Shown piece after piece: positions 46,801 through 58,800 of a DNA stretch of 64,000 nucleotides. Position numbers and translations under genes: made by a program. Below the pieces are notes generated by a model that was not told the origin of the DNA, did no database searches, and saw only the letters and a list, made by a program, of their open reading frames with translations. Positions within the stretch are counted from its first letter, which is position 1. Every line of letters begins with the position of its first letter. This DNA is from Dugong dugon (lineage: Eukaryota; Chordata; Mammalia; Sirenia; Dugongidae), in contig CM057473.1 in NCBI GenBank assembly GCA_030035585.1, positions 7,614,501 to 7,678,500 on the forward strand, written 5' to 3'.

Positions 46801-49800
46801 GGAACTCTGGAAAGCATGGCCCCCGGACTCTCTATCAGCCCAGAACTAAAACAATTTCTGAGGCCAACTCTTCAGACAAAGTTTGGACTGGACTGTGGGA
46901 CATAAAATGATACTCATGAAGAGTGTGCTTCTTAGCTCAAGTAGATACATGAGACTAAATGGGCAGCTCCTGTCCAGAGGTGAGATGAGAAGGCAGAGGG
47001 TCAGGAGCTGGTTGAATGGACATGGGAAATCGGGTGGAAAAGAGGAGCGTGCTGTCACAGTATAGGGAGAGCAATTAGGGTCACTTAACAATGTATGTAT
47101 AAATTTTTGTATAAGAGACTAACTTGAAATGTAAACTTTCACTTAAACTACAACAATAAACAAAAAAAGTACTCATTAAAAACTGAGTATTGACCTTTGT
47201 GCTCGTGACTTAGTAATGGGTAGTTTAATATAAAATGTTTTACGGTAATGCTCTGATTTCCAGATTGATGCCTGAATTACCTCAGTATGATCAGGATAAT
47301 CTGAAGTCGTACGGAGACGAGGAAGAAGAGCCAGCCCTGTAAGTTTTTTTATAATTTGTTTTGTTAAATTCTTAGAATTCACCTCCCTTGCAGTGACCTA
47401 GAAGACCCAGACAACACCGGGGTCTGAATTCACGGTGCGCATAGCCCCCTTAGCCACGGTTTCGCTTTCTGTGGTTTCAGTTACCCACGGTCAGCTGCAG
47501 TCTGAGAACGTTAAATGAACAGTGTGATAAAATCTTGCACCTTCCTGCCCTGTCCCACCCCATCCCACCCCACCCAGGGACCACATGCACATAACTTTTA
47601 TTACATTATATTGTTATAATTGTTCTATTTTGTTAATCTCTTACTGTGCCTAATTTATAAGTTAAACTTTATCATATGTATGTAGGTATAGGTCAAAACA
47701 TAGTGTATATATGGGGTTTGGTACTATCTGCAGTTTCAGGCATCCATGGGGGGTCTTGGAACATATCTGCCACGGATAAGGGGGACTAAACCAAAAAACC
47801 TGTTGCTGTCGAGTCGATTCTGACTCATAGCGACCCTATAGGACAGAGTAGAACTGTTCCAGAGGGCTTCCAAGGAGCTGCTGGTAGATTCGAACTGCCA
47901 ACCTTTTGGTTAGCAGCCGAGCTCTTAACCACTATGCCACCAGGGCTCCTACTGCATTATTTATTCAACAGATAGATCCTTCTAAAATCATCTGTAAGAT
48001 ATAAATGAAATCTAGAATTCATCCAAAAACGTTGTTTATGTGTCTTCTTAATTGTTCTTAAATCACAGTTTTAGTTTGCTACTGTTTAATAAAACTTTCT
48101 TTGGTCACATGGTAGCCATGGAAAGATTGTATCACCTCCAATATCTGTTGAACACACACTTTGTGCAGGGTATTGATGCTGAACAGGCAATACAGTGCTT
48201 AGCAAACATTTTTGTTTCTTAAGGATTTAGAATCTAATGTAATTATCTAATATAGACATTATTACCCTTTGTTATGGATTGAATTGTGTCCCCTCAAGCT
48301 ATGTTGTAAATCCTAACCTCTGCGCCTGTGGTTATAGTCCCTTTTGGGAATGAGTATTTGTCTTGAGTTAACCTCTTACAAGATATAAAAAGAACAGATC
48401 AGGCAGGCAGAGATGGGGGAAGAGAGATGCCAAGCCACATGAAATCACCAAGGAGCCAAGAAATAACCTTTCCCCAGAGCTGACAGAGAGAGAAAGCCTT
48501 CCTCTAGAGCCGGCACCTTGAATTCGGACTTCCAGTCTCCTACACTGTGAGAAAGTAAATTTGTTTGTTAAAGCCACCCACTTGTGGTATTTCTGTTATA
48601 GCAGCACTAGATACCTAAGACACTCCTTAATAGAAGACATAGCATATGAGAGGTGCTAAGAAAAAGGATAGCTAGCTAGTATGGCAGCACAATTAACGCA
48701 CCAGAAAGGGAAAACTTTCTCTTAAAGAAGAGAGCTTTAAGGGTATGTAAGCATTTCAGTAGGGCAGGGAAGACACTGTAAATTATGGAAATAGCATGCG
48801 CAAAGGCACTGAGGCACAAATGTTCAGGGAGTGCTGAGTACTTGCCATTAAACTTATTTATTGTCAGTATCTTCCTCCACTGGAATGTAAGCTCTATGAA
48901 TGCAAGAAGTTTTGGCTTTGGTCCCAGCTATATCCACAGTGCCCAGAATATCTGGGTATATAGGAGACTCAAGAGTTGTACTCAGTTGTTGAATCAAAGA
49001 ATAAATGAATGGTTTTGTTGGAGTAGGCAGGATGTAGGGGAAGATGAGGCTGGAAGAGTAGTTTAGGGCTGGATAATGAAGGGCCTTAAAATGAAAATTT
49101 TTAGGTGTTGAAGTATTTCTTGGTAGGACATAAGACACCATCAGCTTATTTTAGCAATACAGACATGCGCTGCGTAACTTCGATTCAGGCAACATCCAAC
49201 TGCATATGTGTCCGTGGTCCCATAAGGTTATAATAGAGTTCAGAAATCCTGATTGGAGATCAGGACGTAGTGGACATGACCGGATGTAGCAAATGCCACA
49301 ACTTCCCACACGCAGCATGTGTTTCTCGCGTCTCGTATACAAAGCGATCATGGTGCCAGGTACACTGCAGTATCCCATTAGCTTTGCTAAGTATACAGTA
49401 CAGTTTCGCATAACATCCTATTTCACAAGACGTGTCATGGATGTTAAGTGATGCACGACTGTAACGTGAAGCACGGATTGTAGAAAGAAGCAAGCAGAGG
49501 TGGAGACCATTCCTTTTGCTGCTGTCTTTCCACTTGTTCAAGTTGTAGGGTTAATGTTTTGATTTTGGTCCTTCTTTTTGGATGTGTGCCTTTATTGCTA
49601 TAAACTGACCTCTGAGCACTGCTTTTGCTGCGTTCCCAAGTTTCTGGTAGGATGTGTTTTCATTCTTCTTTTTTTATTGTAGTTTAGATGAAGGTTTACA
49701 GAACAAGTAGTTTCTCGTTAAACAGTACACATGGATTAACAACCCCAGGACATGTCAACATTCTCCCTTCTCGACCTTGGGTTCCCTATTATTAGCTTTC

Positions 49801-52800
49801 CTGTCCCCTCCTGCCTTCTAGTTTTTGGGCTGTTGTGCCCCATTAGTCTTGTTTTTTTTTTTTTGGGAAGTGTTTTTTTTTTTTTTTTCCCTTCTTTTTA
49901 TTGTACTTTAGATGAAGGTTTACAGAACAAATAGTTTCTCAGTGAAGTTAGTACACATATTGTTTTATGACAATGGTTACCAACCCCACAACACGTCAAC
50001 ACTGTCCCTTCTCAACCTTGGGTTCCTGAAGGCAAGGGGCCGACGGCCGCCCCCAAGTGTCTGGGAGGAAAGCGTGTCCCTGTTCCTGGAGCACATAGGT
50101 GGGTTGGTTTTGCAGCTGGATTATGAGCCCCCAATGCTGTTGGCTGTAAGGAATTCTTAGACCCCTGTTGTGGGTGGCTGGGTGGCATGAGTGGAGCCAC
50201 CAGTCCTCAGGCCCCCAGTGTGGGCAGGTGAGGAACCTTCCTAATGGGTAGAGTGTGTCAGATGTCATGAACCTGTCACCCCACAGCTGAACCAGTTGAA
50301 GTTAAACTTCAGGTATATACTCTGTTGTACTGCGGTAATGAGGGCCTGCGTTGTTGAAATGGGCCCACATAAGTCTATGCAGGGGTGAGAGGCATTCAGA
50401 GTCCGGAGACCCCTTATGCCTGTGCCTAGGCAAAGGAGCTGTGCCTACCCTGAGTTCCAGACTTTGGGGAGCCGGCAGATTATTTTTTCTCGTTTGTTAA
50501 TTTGTTCCGTCTCCAAGGCAGGGAGAATGGCTCAGAGCACGTGATGGGTCCTACTTCAAGCCCAGGGGACGTGGCAATTGCTGAAGCTGTCCTTGACCTG
50601 GTGCAGAGTAGGGAGCGGGGGAAGTAAATGGGAGAGAAGTTTTTCCAAAGCAGGCGTTATTTAATCTACATGGTAGACCAGACGCAAGTACTTTTGCCAA
50701 TTGCACGCTCATTTTCACCAGTCCTGGGTGTCTGAGTAGACTCTCTGCCATTGGGTCTCTCCTGATGTTGAAAAAGCCTCCCGAGCGCTGCTGCTTGCCT
50801 CACCGCTCATGCTAGCTGATCTAGCCTGAAGGGTGCTGACTCCTGCCGGGTCAGGTCTGGTGACTCCTCGCTGCTTATGAACCATCCCTCCCTCCCTCCC
50901 TCTGCCACTCAGTCTGGTTCGTCAACTCTGCCTTTGATGTTCAGGGCTCCTAGATTGTCATACATAATTGATTCACTTGTTTTTTTGGGTCTTTGTTGTA
51001 AGAGGGACCACCAGAAGCGTCTGACTACTCCGCTATCTTGTCCCCGCCTCCTGGAGGCCATTTCTGAGATTATTATCACAGTGCATGAGGGCCATGTAGA
51101 GGGTGGAGAGATTTCAGAACTGGTATTTTAGGATCTAGTGACTGTTTGGTATAGAATAGAGAATGGTTGGTACATGAAATGGAATTGTTGAAGGTAAAGA
51201 CCTAAGGTCAGAAGCTTGGAGACTTCCTGTGTGTTTAGGCTGGGAGCCATAATTGAAGCCTCGAGGGAAGAAAGATCACAGAGGTGGAAGGAGAGAACTA
51301 ACTGCGTTTCAGAGAAGAGATTTTGAAGGTAGCAGTTGGTTAACCAGCCGAAACGTGTTGCAGAATGTATGTGGAGAATGAGGCCTGTGAAAAGATGATT
51401 GGGTTTGACGATTCAGTAATTTAAGACAATCATTGAAGAGAGTGTTTACCGTAGGGCCAGGGAATTAGGGAGGATAGATTTCTGCTTTAATTTACGTAGA
51501 GGTCAGGAGCAGGAGAGACTGGGCAATAACTTTGAGGGGTAAACCAGTACTGATTAAATGTGGTAGAATTGAATCAAATTGAATATTGGCTTGATGCTAG
51601 ATAGAATAGAAAGAATATAAATAAGCATTTCTTAAATGCTTACTGCTTTGTGTAGGGTGCTGGTCTTCACTAAAAACACGCAATGTTGGTGTTTCTCTCA
51701 TTTTGTAGGAGGGAAAACAGGCTTAGAAGAGTGGAAGTAATTTACCAAAATTCATTTTATGAATAGTAGAATTGGGTTGTGGACTGAGGCGTCTCTGATT
51801 CCAGAGCCCATGTACTTTCTGCTGCATCACAAGAAGAGGCAAAGCAAGGCATAGAGATATATGCCGATGCAAGATTAATAGAGATGTCACAGGCATTGTG
51901 TGATAAACTGCCCGTGGCTTTTATGACAATTCTGGTGGTAGAGGAGATGTCACAGACATTGTGTGATAAACTGCCTGTGGCTTTTATGACAATTCTGGTG
52001 GTAGAGGAGATGTCACAGACATTGTGTGATAAACTGCCTGTGGCTTTTATGACAATTCTGGTAGTAGAAGAGATGTCACAGGCGTTGTGCGATAAACTGC
52101 CTGTGGCTTTTATGACAATCCTGGTGGTAGAGGAGATGTCACAGACATTGTGTGATAAACTGTGGCTTTTATGACCATTCTGGTGGTAAAGGAGATGTCA
52201 CAGGCATTGTGTGATAAACTGTGGCTTTTATGACAATTCTGGTGGTAGAGGAGATGTCACAGACATTGTGTGATAAACTGCCTGTGGCTTTTATGACAAT
52301 TCTGGTGGTAGAGGAGATGTCACAGGCATTGTGTGATAAACTGTGGCTTTTATGACCATTCTGGTGGTAAAGGAGATGTCACAGGCATTGTGCGATAAAC
52401 TGCCTGTGGCTTTTATGACAATTCTGGTGGTAGAGGAGATGTCACAGGCATTGTGCGATAAACTGTGGCTTTTATGACAATTCTGGCAGTAGAGGAGATG
52501 TCACAGGCATTGTGTGATAAACTGTGGCTTTTATGACAATTACTGCAGTTGTTAGAGGGGGAACAGATGGTTGATGTTAGGGTAATCGGAGGACAGTATG
52601 GGAATAGGGAACTTTGAAAGGCAGGCTAAAGGAGTTGGTTTTTTTTTTTGAGCAAGAGTGACAGGATCTCAGTTATTACAAAAATGAATTCACTGGTAAG
52701 GTCTTTAAAGGTGCAAAGAGTGGAAAAAAACTGGAGAAGAGAAGAGGACCAGGGAGGAGACTGTTGTAGTGGCTCACATGTGAAGGGGTAGAGGTGTGAT

Positions 52801-55800
52801 CCAGGAGACAGTGATGGGAATCGCAAGGGTGATAGTTTCTGCGTAAGACTAGGAGCTCAGCGTTAAGGTCCTTTATAATCTCGGTTCAAACTACCGTATC
52901 TTTACACACATAACACGGGTGTCATACGTTTTGGCCACTGTGCAGACCCCACATGCGTTATTTTTGTTAGTGTGCTGTGCCAGGCTTTTCTAATATGTTA
53001 CTGACTTCAATTTCTAGATCACATGGAAACTTCACTTAAGGTAGGTCTTAACAACTTAATAGAAACAAATACACAGCTTTGATTGTTTATTTTCCAGTTA
53101 GTGGCTGATTACCAAACTCGATCCATGACTTCTTGACCATGGCTTATACCTTTATTATACAATTTTGATCAAAAGTAATATTTTCGGGTTATTTTTATAC
53201 TCATAAGCCGGAAATTAAGGAAAATGAACAGAACAACATGATTTACCTATAGTATGGGAGGACAGGTGAGTGAGGCTGAAATTCACTTCTGGAAATGCCA
53301 TGAGGTGTGGTAAATGCACGGACACGGTATATGCACGACACGCTATGCCAGAATGGTTTTACTTAAATTTCATCATTTCTGTGTGTTATATGTATGTGTG
53401 GGCACATCATTTGTGAAAAAATACGGTAACTGTCCACCTTGATTTTTGACTATCAGTCAACGTGAGTTTTGAGGCCACATAGAATAGGACAGTTACAGAC
53501 GGTGAGTCACCAAGCACTGACTAGACTGAAGGGGCAGTGTGGCTGAACGCTCTTCCTGGGGCGTGGCTTTAGGCCGTATCTACACTGGGCAGATGAAGGA
53601 GCTGATGAGAACAAAAGCTGAAGGCACTGGTTGGGATTAGACATGGGAACCTTTGAATGTAACGATTAGGAATTTCTCTTTTATTTTTGGATAGTAATGC
53701 ATCATTACAGAGCCCTGGTAGCACGGTGGTTAAGAGCTCGATGGCTAACCAAAAGGTTGGCAGTTTGAACCCACCAGCCTCTCCTTGGAAACCCTATGGG
53801 GGCAGTTCTACTCTGTCCTGTAGGGTTGCTATGAGTCAGAATTGACTCAACGGCAGTGGGTTTTTTTTTTTTTTGAATGCATCATTAAGCCCTTTTGGTT
53901 AGGAAGGTAACAAAGATGCCAACAATTAAATTATTTCAAGACAGTTGTTGCACATGAGTCACACTGTCAGGATGCATTTAAAGGACACACACAGGTATGT
54001 TACTTTTGGAAATGTCCTAAATTCACCTGAAAGTGTTAGTGAGTATAGTAGTTCAAAGAAGAAAATTAACCTACATTCTCATAAATTAATGATTTAGAAA
54101 ATATTAGGTTTACTTACCTGAAAAGAGATAGCCTTGTAATAAAAAGTGCATAGTTATTTCCTGTACACGGTCATTCTGATTAACAGTGAGGATTGTGACA
54201 TCTGTCTACTTTGTATTGCTGAGTAAGTAGGCAGTATGAAATAATACAGAAACTAGGATGAAATGGCAAAGTTTGAAGTCTTCATCCTCTCTTTCTTTTA
54301 TAGAATGATAAAGGACTTGGTAGTATTTAATAGCCCTGACAATTCCTAGGAGCCCTGGTGGTGCAGTGGTAAGAGCTTGGCCGCTAACCAAAAGGTTGGC
54401 AGTTCAAATCCACCAGCCGCTCCTTGCAAACCATGTGGAGCAGTTCTACTCTGTCCCATAGGGTTGCCATGAGTCGGAATCAACTTGACGGCAACGGGTT
54501 TGGTGTTTGTTAATAGTTCCTCAGAGGACCCCTGGTGGCGCAGTAGTTAAGTGCTCGGCTGCTAACCAAAAGATCAGCAGTTTGAACCCACCAGCCGCTC
54601 CATAGGGGATAAATGTGACAGTCTGCTTCTGTAAAGATTAAAGCCTTGGAAGCCCTATAGGGCAGTTCTGCTCGGGCGTATAGGGTTGCTATGAGGCTGT
54701 AATCTTTACTGGAGCAGATTGCCAGGTCTTTTCTCCCACAGCTGGTAGGTTTGAACTGCACACCTTTTGGTTAGCAGCCAAATGCTTAAACATTGTGCTA
54801 CCAGGGCTTTTTTGCCGTAAAGATTACAGCCTAGGCAACCCTATGGGGTAATTCTATTCTGTTCTTTAAGGTCATTATGAGTTGGAATTGACTCTCTGGC
54901 ACACAACAACAACAACAAATAGTTCCTCTGTGGAGCCCCTAGCTGGCACAGGTGGTTAAGCTCTTGATTACTAGCTGAAAGGTTGGCGGTTTGAAGCCAC
55001 CCAGAGACGCCTTGGAAGACAGGCCTGGTGAGCTGTTTCCAAAAGGTCACAGCCTTGAAAACCCCATGGAGCAGTTCTACTCTGCACACGTGGCTTTGCC
55101 ACAAGTTGGAATCAGCTCTATAGCAACTAACAACAATAGTTCCTTTGGACTAATCATTTAGCCTCCTGGGTGTGTGATTTTTTTATTTTAGTCTCTAAAA
55201 CAGAATGTTGTTTTCTAAAGATGTCTTTCCCTTAAATAGTAACTTTCAGAGTCTGTGTTTTTATAGCTTATCTTCCATTCTACAGTTGTCATTATGTGAA
55301 ATTAGGAGGTAAAATTGGATCTGTAAAGGGAGGCTTTTAAAAAGGTTTTTGGAAAATAGAGAAAGGTTTTTCTAAAATGGCTTGATGTTTATAAATACTG
55401 TTAATTTGTTACAGGACGAGTTATGAAGAAAATCGGGGTGTTTTGATTTATCATTGATTTTTTTAGATCACCACCGGCAGTGCTGATGTCTCTTCTTAGC
55501 ACTCAAGAGGACTTACTAGAGAATGTTTTGGGGGGTATTTCCGTTGGACAGATAGTAACCATTAAGCCACTGAGTGAGGACTTCTGTTACGTTCTGGGAT
55601 ACCTCCTCACGTGGAAATTAATACTTACTTTCTTCAAAGCTGCTTCATCTCAGGTAAATAAACACATGACAACTTTTGTTCTGTATGTAGTTCTCTATTC
55701 CTGACCTAAACCCCTTCCTTCTCTTTATTTTGGTGAAAAAAAAGACATGCTATACATTTTAATCTTATCTGGTGCACTTCAGATGTTCTACTAAATTTAT

Positions 55801-58800
55801 TCATGTCCCCACTTCCCTACCCTCTCTTATCTGTTCACTGTTTTACTTAACACACACACAATTTTTGTAAAAGTAATTATTCCCTGGAATGTGGCTGGGT
55901 CACATTTTTTTTAATTGAATATAGTCACCAAGTCCTTTTATTGCAGGAAAAAAGATTTATATAACTTAATTTTGTACTACTGTAGTAATGATTTCAAAAA
56001 ATGGGATCTTGCTGTTTTTTTCTTTGGTCAACTTCTAACTCTCTTGTGGAGTTTCCATTTGATAATATCATTGGAAATTTACCTTATTTGAAAATCAGTG
56101 CTTAGAGAAAGATCTTTGAAGCATTACCTGTATGATTCAAACCATTACCTCTAAAGGGTGAAAATATCCTATTACAAATCATTGTTTTTCTTCAGGTTAT
56201 TCTAGCAGCCTCTAGATGACTCTGTTGTCTAGTGTTTTGGGAAGAAAGACTTCATTTCATTGTCCAGGAAGGAGCTGGAAAGCTTCCGTTTTTTTTTTTT
56301 TTACTTTTAGGCAGATCCGCACTTAAAGAATCTCAGTCAAACCCTGATTCAGTCATCCTTAATAACTTATGTGGTTTCTTCGACAGGTCAATACAAAAAA
56401 GACTTCGTTTATCACTTCATATTTAAAGTGTGATTAAATACGCATGGCATGTGTTGTCTGATGTGGTTTTCTTTTCAGAATTCTTAAATTTTAATTTATG
56501 TTGTTGCTTTTAATCCATATGTTGGTACAAACATATCAGTATATGCCTCTTCACATTTGTATACCTAAGGGAAGTATCAGATCACAGAGGCAACATTGAT
56601 CTCGTTGTTAAATAGATTAGTTTTATTTCTCCTCAGGCCTGTCATTTGTTTGTGACTTCAGCTAGGTTTAGGTTCTCTTTTGCTGATCATCTATTTCAGG
56701 AGCTCCTTGTTGAGCTTTCACATTAGTTTCTTAAAATATTGTTGATCTCTTAAAAAAATTGCAGCAGATTGAGGCTTTTGTTGTTGTTACATTCAGAAAT
56801 TAGAACCATGGTCACGCATCATCTTCTTATTAAGCTGGAGTGGGGGCAGGAGCAGGGCCGTAGAGTTTTACCGAAGTATTTATTGCGCCTGAACTTGAAC
56901 TGAACTGTGGATAAACCAGAACAACCTGGTAAATAACACCAGTGAGCTCACCTCTGAAACTAACTGAAACAAAAGTTAGAACTTTAATCGGCCCCAAATT
57001 GTGGGTGGCTTTTTTCTGTTTTTTGTTTCTTTACTCCTCAAAGACACCTCGAGTGAAGATGGTGCCTGCCTACCACCAACGACTGCCCTGACAGGAATCA
57101 CAACAGAAAGTCCCCGCAGAGTGGGAGAAGAATGTAGAACAGAATTCCAGTTCACTTAGAAAGACCAGCTTACTGGTCTGTCAGAGACCGGAGGAACCTT
57201 TGAAACTATGGCCCCCGAATGCTCTGCTAACCCAGAGCTGAAACCATTCCGGAAACCCACTTTTCAGACAAAGATTAGACCGGCCTGTAAAACAAACCGT
57301 AACACACGTGAGGAGTGTGCTTCTTAGTTCATTCAGATACACGAGACCAGATGGGCAGCTCCTGTCCAGAAGCAGGACGAGAAGGCAGGAAGGGACAGGA
57401 ACTGGACTAATGGACACAGGGAACTCGGGGTGGAAGGGGGAGCATGCTGTCACATTGTGGGGATTGCAGCCAGTGTCCCGAAACAATGTGCCTATAAATT
57501 TTTGGATGAGAAAAAACAAAAATACCCCTAGTGAGTCAATTGAATAAAGATGTGTATGTGTGTTTTACAGCTTTATTGAGATATGTTTCACATACCATAA
57601 AATTCACCCACTTAAAGTGGACAGTTTGGTGTTTTTAGTATATTTGTGGAGTTCTGCAACCTCATCACTACCTAATTTTAGCACATTTTCAACTTCTCAA
57701 AAAGAAACACATACCCATTAGCAGTCACTTCCTATTTCTCCCCAAACCCCCAGCCCCTGACAACCACTAATCTGTGTTCTGCCTCTGTGGGTTTGCCTGT
57801 CGTGGACCTTTCCTATATGCAGCCTTCCGTGTCTGGCAGCTTTCACTTAGCAGGATGTTGTCCAGGCTTCTCCATATTGTAGCGTGTATCAGTACTGTAC
57901 TCTTTTTATGGCTGAATAATATTCCATTGAACAGATATCATGTGTTCATAAGTTGATGGACTTTTAGGTTGTTTCCACTTATTTTGCTATTAGGATAAAA
58001 CGACTATGAACATTCGTGTACAAGTTTTTGTGTGGACATAGTTTTCATTTCTCTTGGGTATATGAGTCTAGGAGTAGAATTGCTGGGTCATATATATGTG
58101 TGTTTTAAAGTCCATTGATATGGACTAATTATTTTTAAATTCTGCTTTCCCTCCAACTTTCTATTTTGAACCATTCAAATTTATAGAGAAGTTGGAAGAA
58201 TAATCCATATACCCTTCTTCTAGATTCACCAGTGACTAACATGTTGCTACATTGCAGATGCTTTCTCTGTATTTCCTTTTTCTCTGCTGAACTACTTGAA
58301 AGTAAGTTGCAGACTTGATGATGTGTTACCAAAAATATTTACATATATATTTCCTAAGAAGAACCAAGGACATGTTTCTACATAAGTATAACTATTAAAC
58401 ACTTAAGTTTAATTTTGATAAAATAATGTTACCCATTTTGTATTTAAATTTCCCCAGTTGTCTTAGTAATATCCTTTATGGTATTTCCCCCTCCTCTATT
58501 CAGGATTCAATCAAGGGTCTTGTTTGCATTTGCTTGTCATATCTTTTCAGTTTCTTTAACCTATAATTCCTTTACCTTTTTTTCTCCCCCTTTCTTGCCA
58601 CTGACCAGGCCAGTTGTTTTATAGCCTGTCACATAGTTTGCATGTATCTGATTGCTTCCTCATGATTTGGTTTTAAATAAATGTCTTCGTCAAGAGGACT
58701 TACTACCCAGGCGGTGATGTCAGTGTTTCCCCTTACTGGTGATGTGAAGTTTGGTTAACTCGGTGAAGGTAGCGTCCCCCAGGTGTCTCCAGTGTAAATA

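Noticed and set aside
51884-52174. 96-codon frame of repeated [11 protein letters not shown] units
   Set aside because: Only the 63-bp minisatellite read in frame; the frame is lost at the first 59-bp unit.
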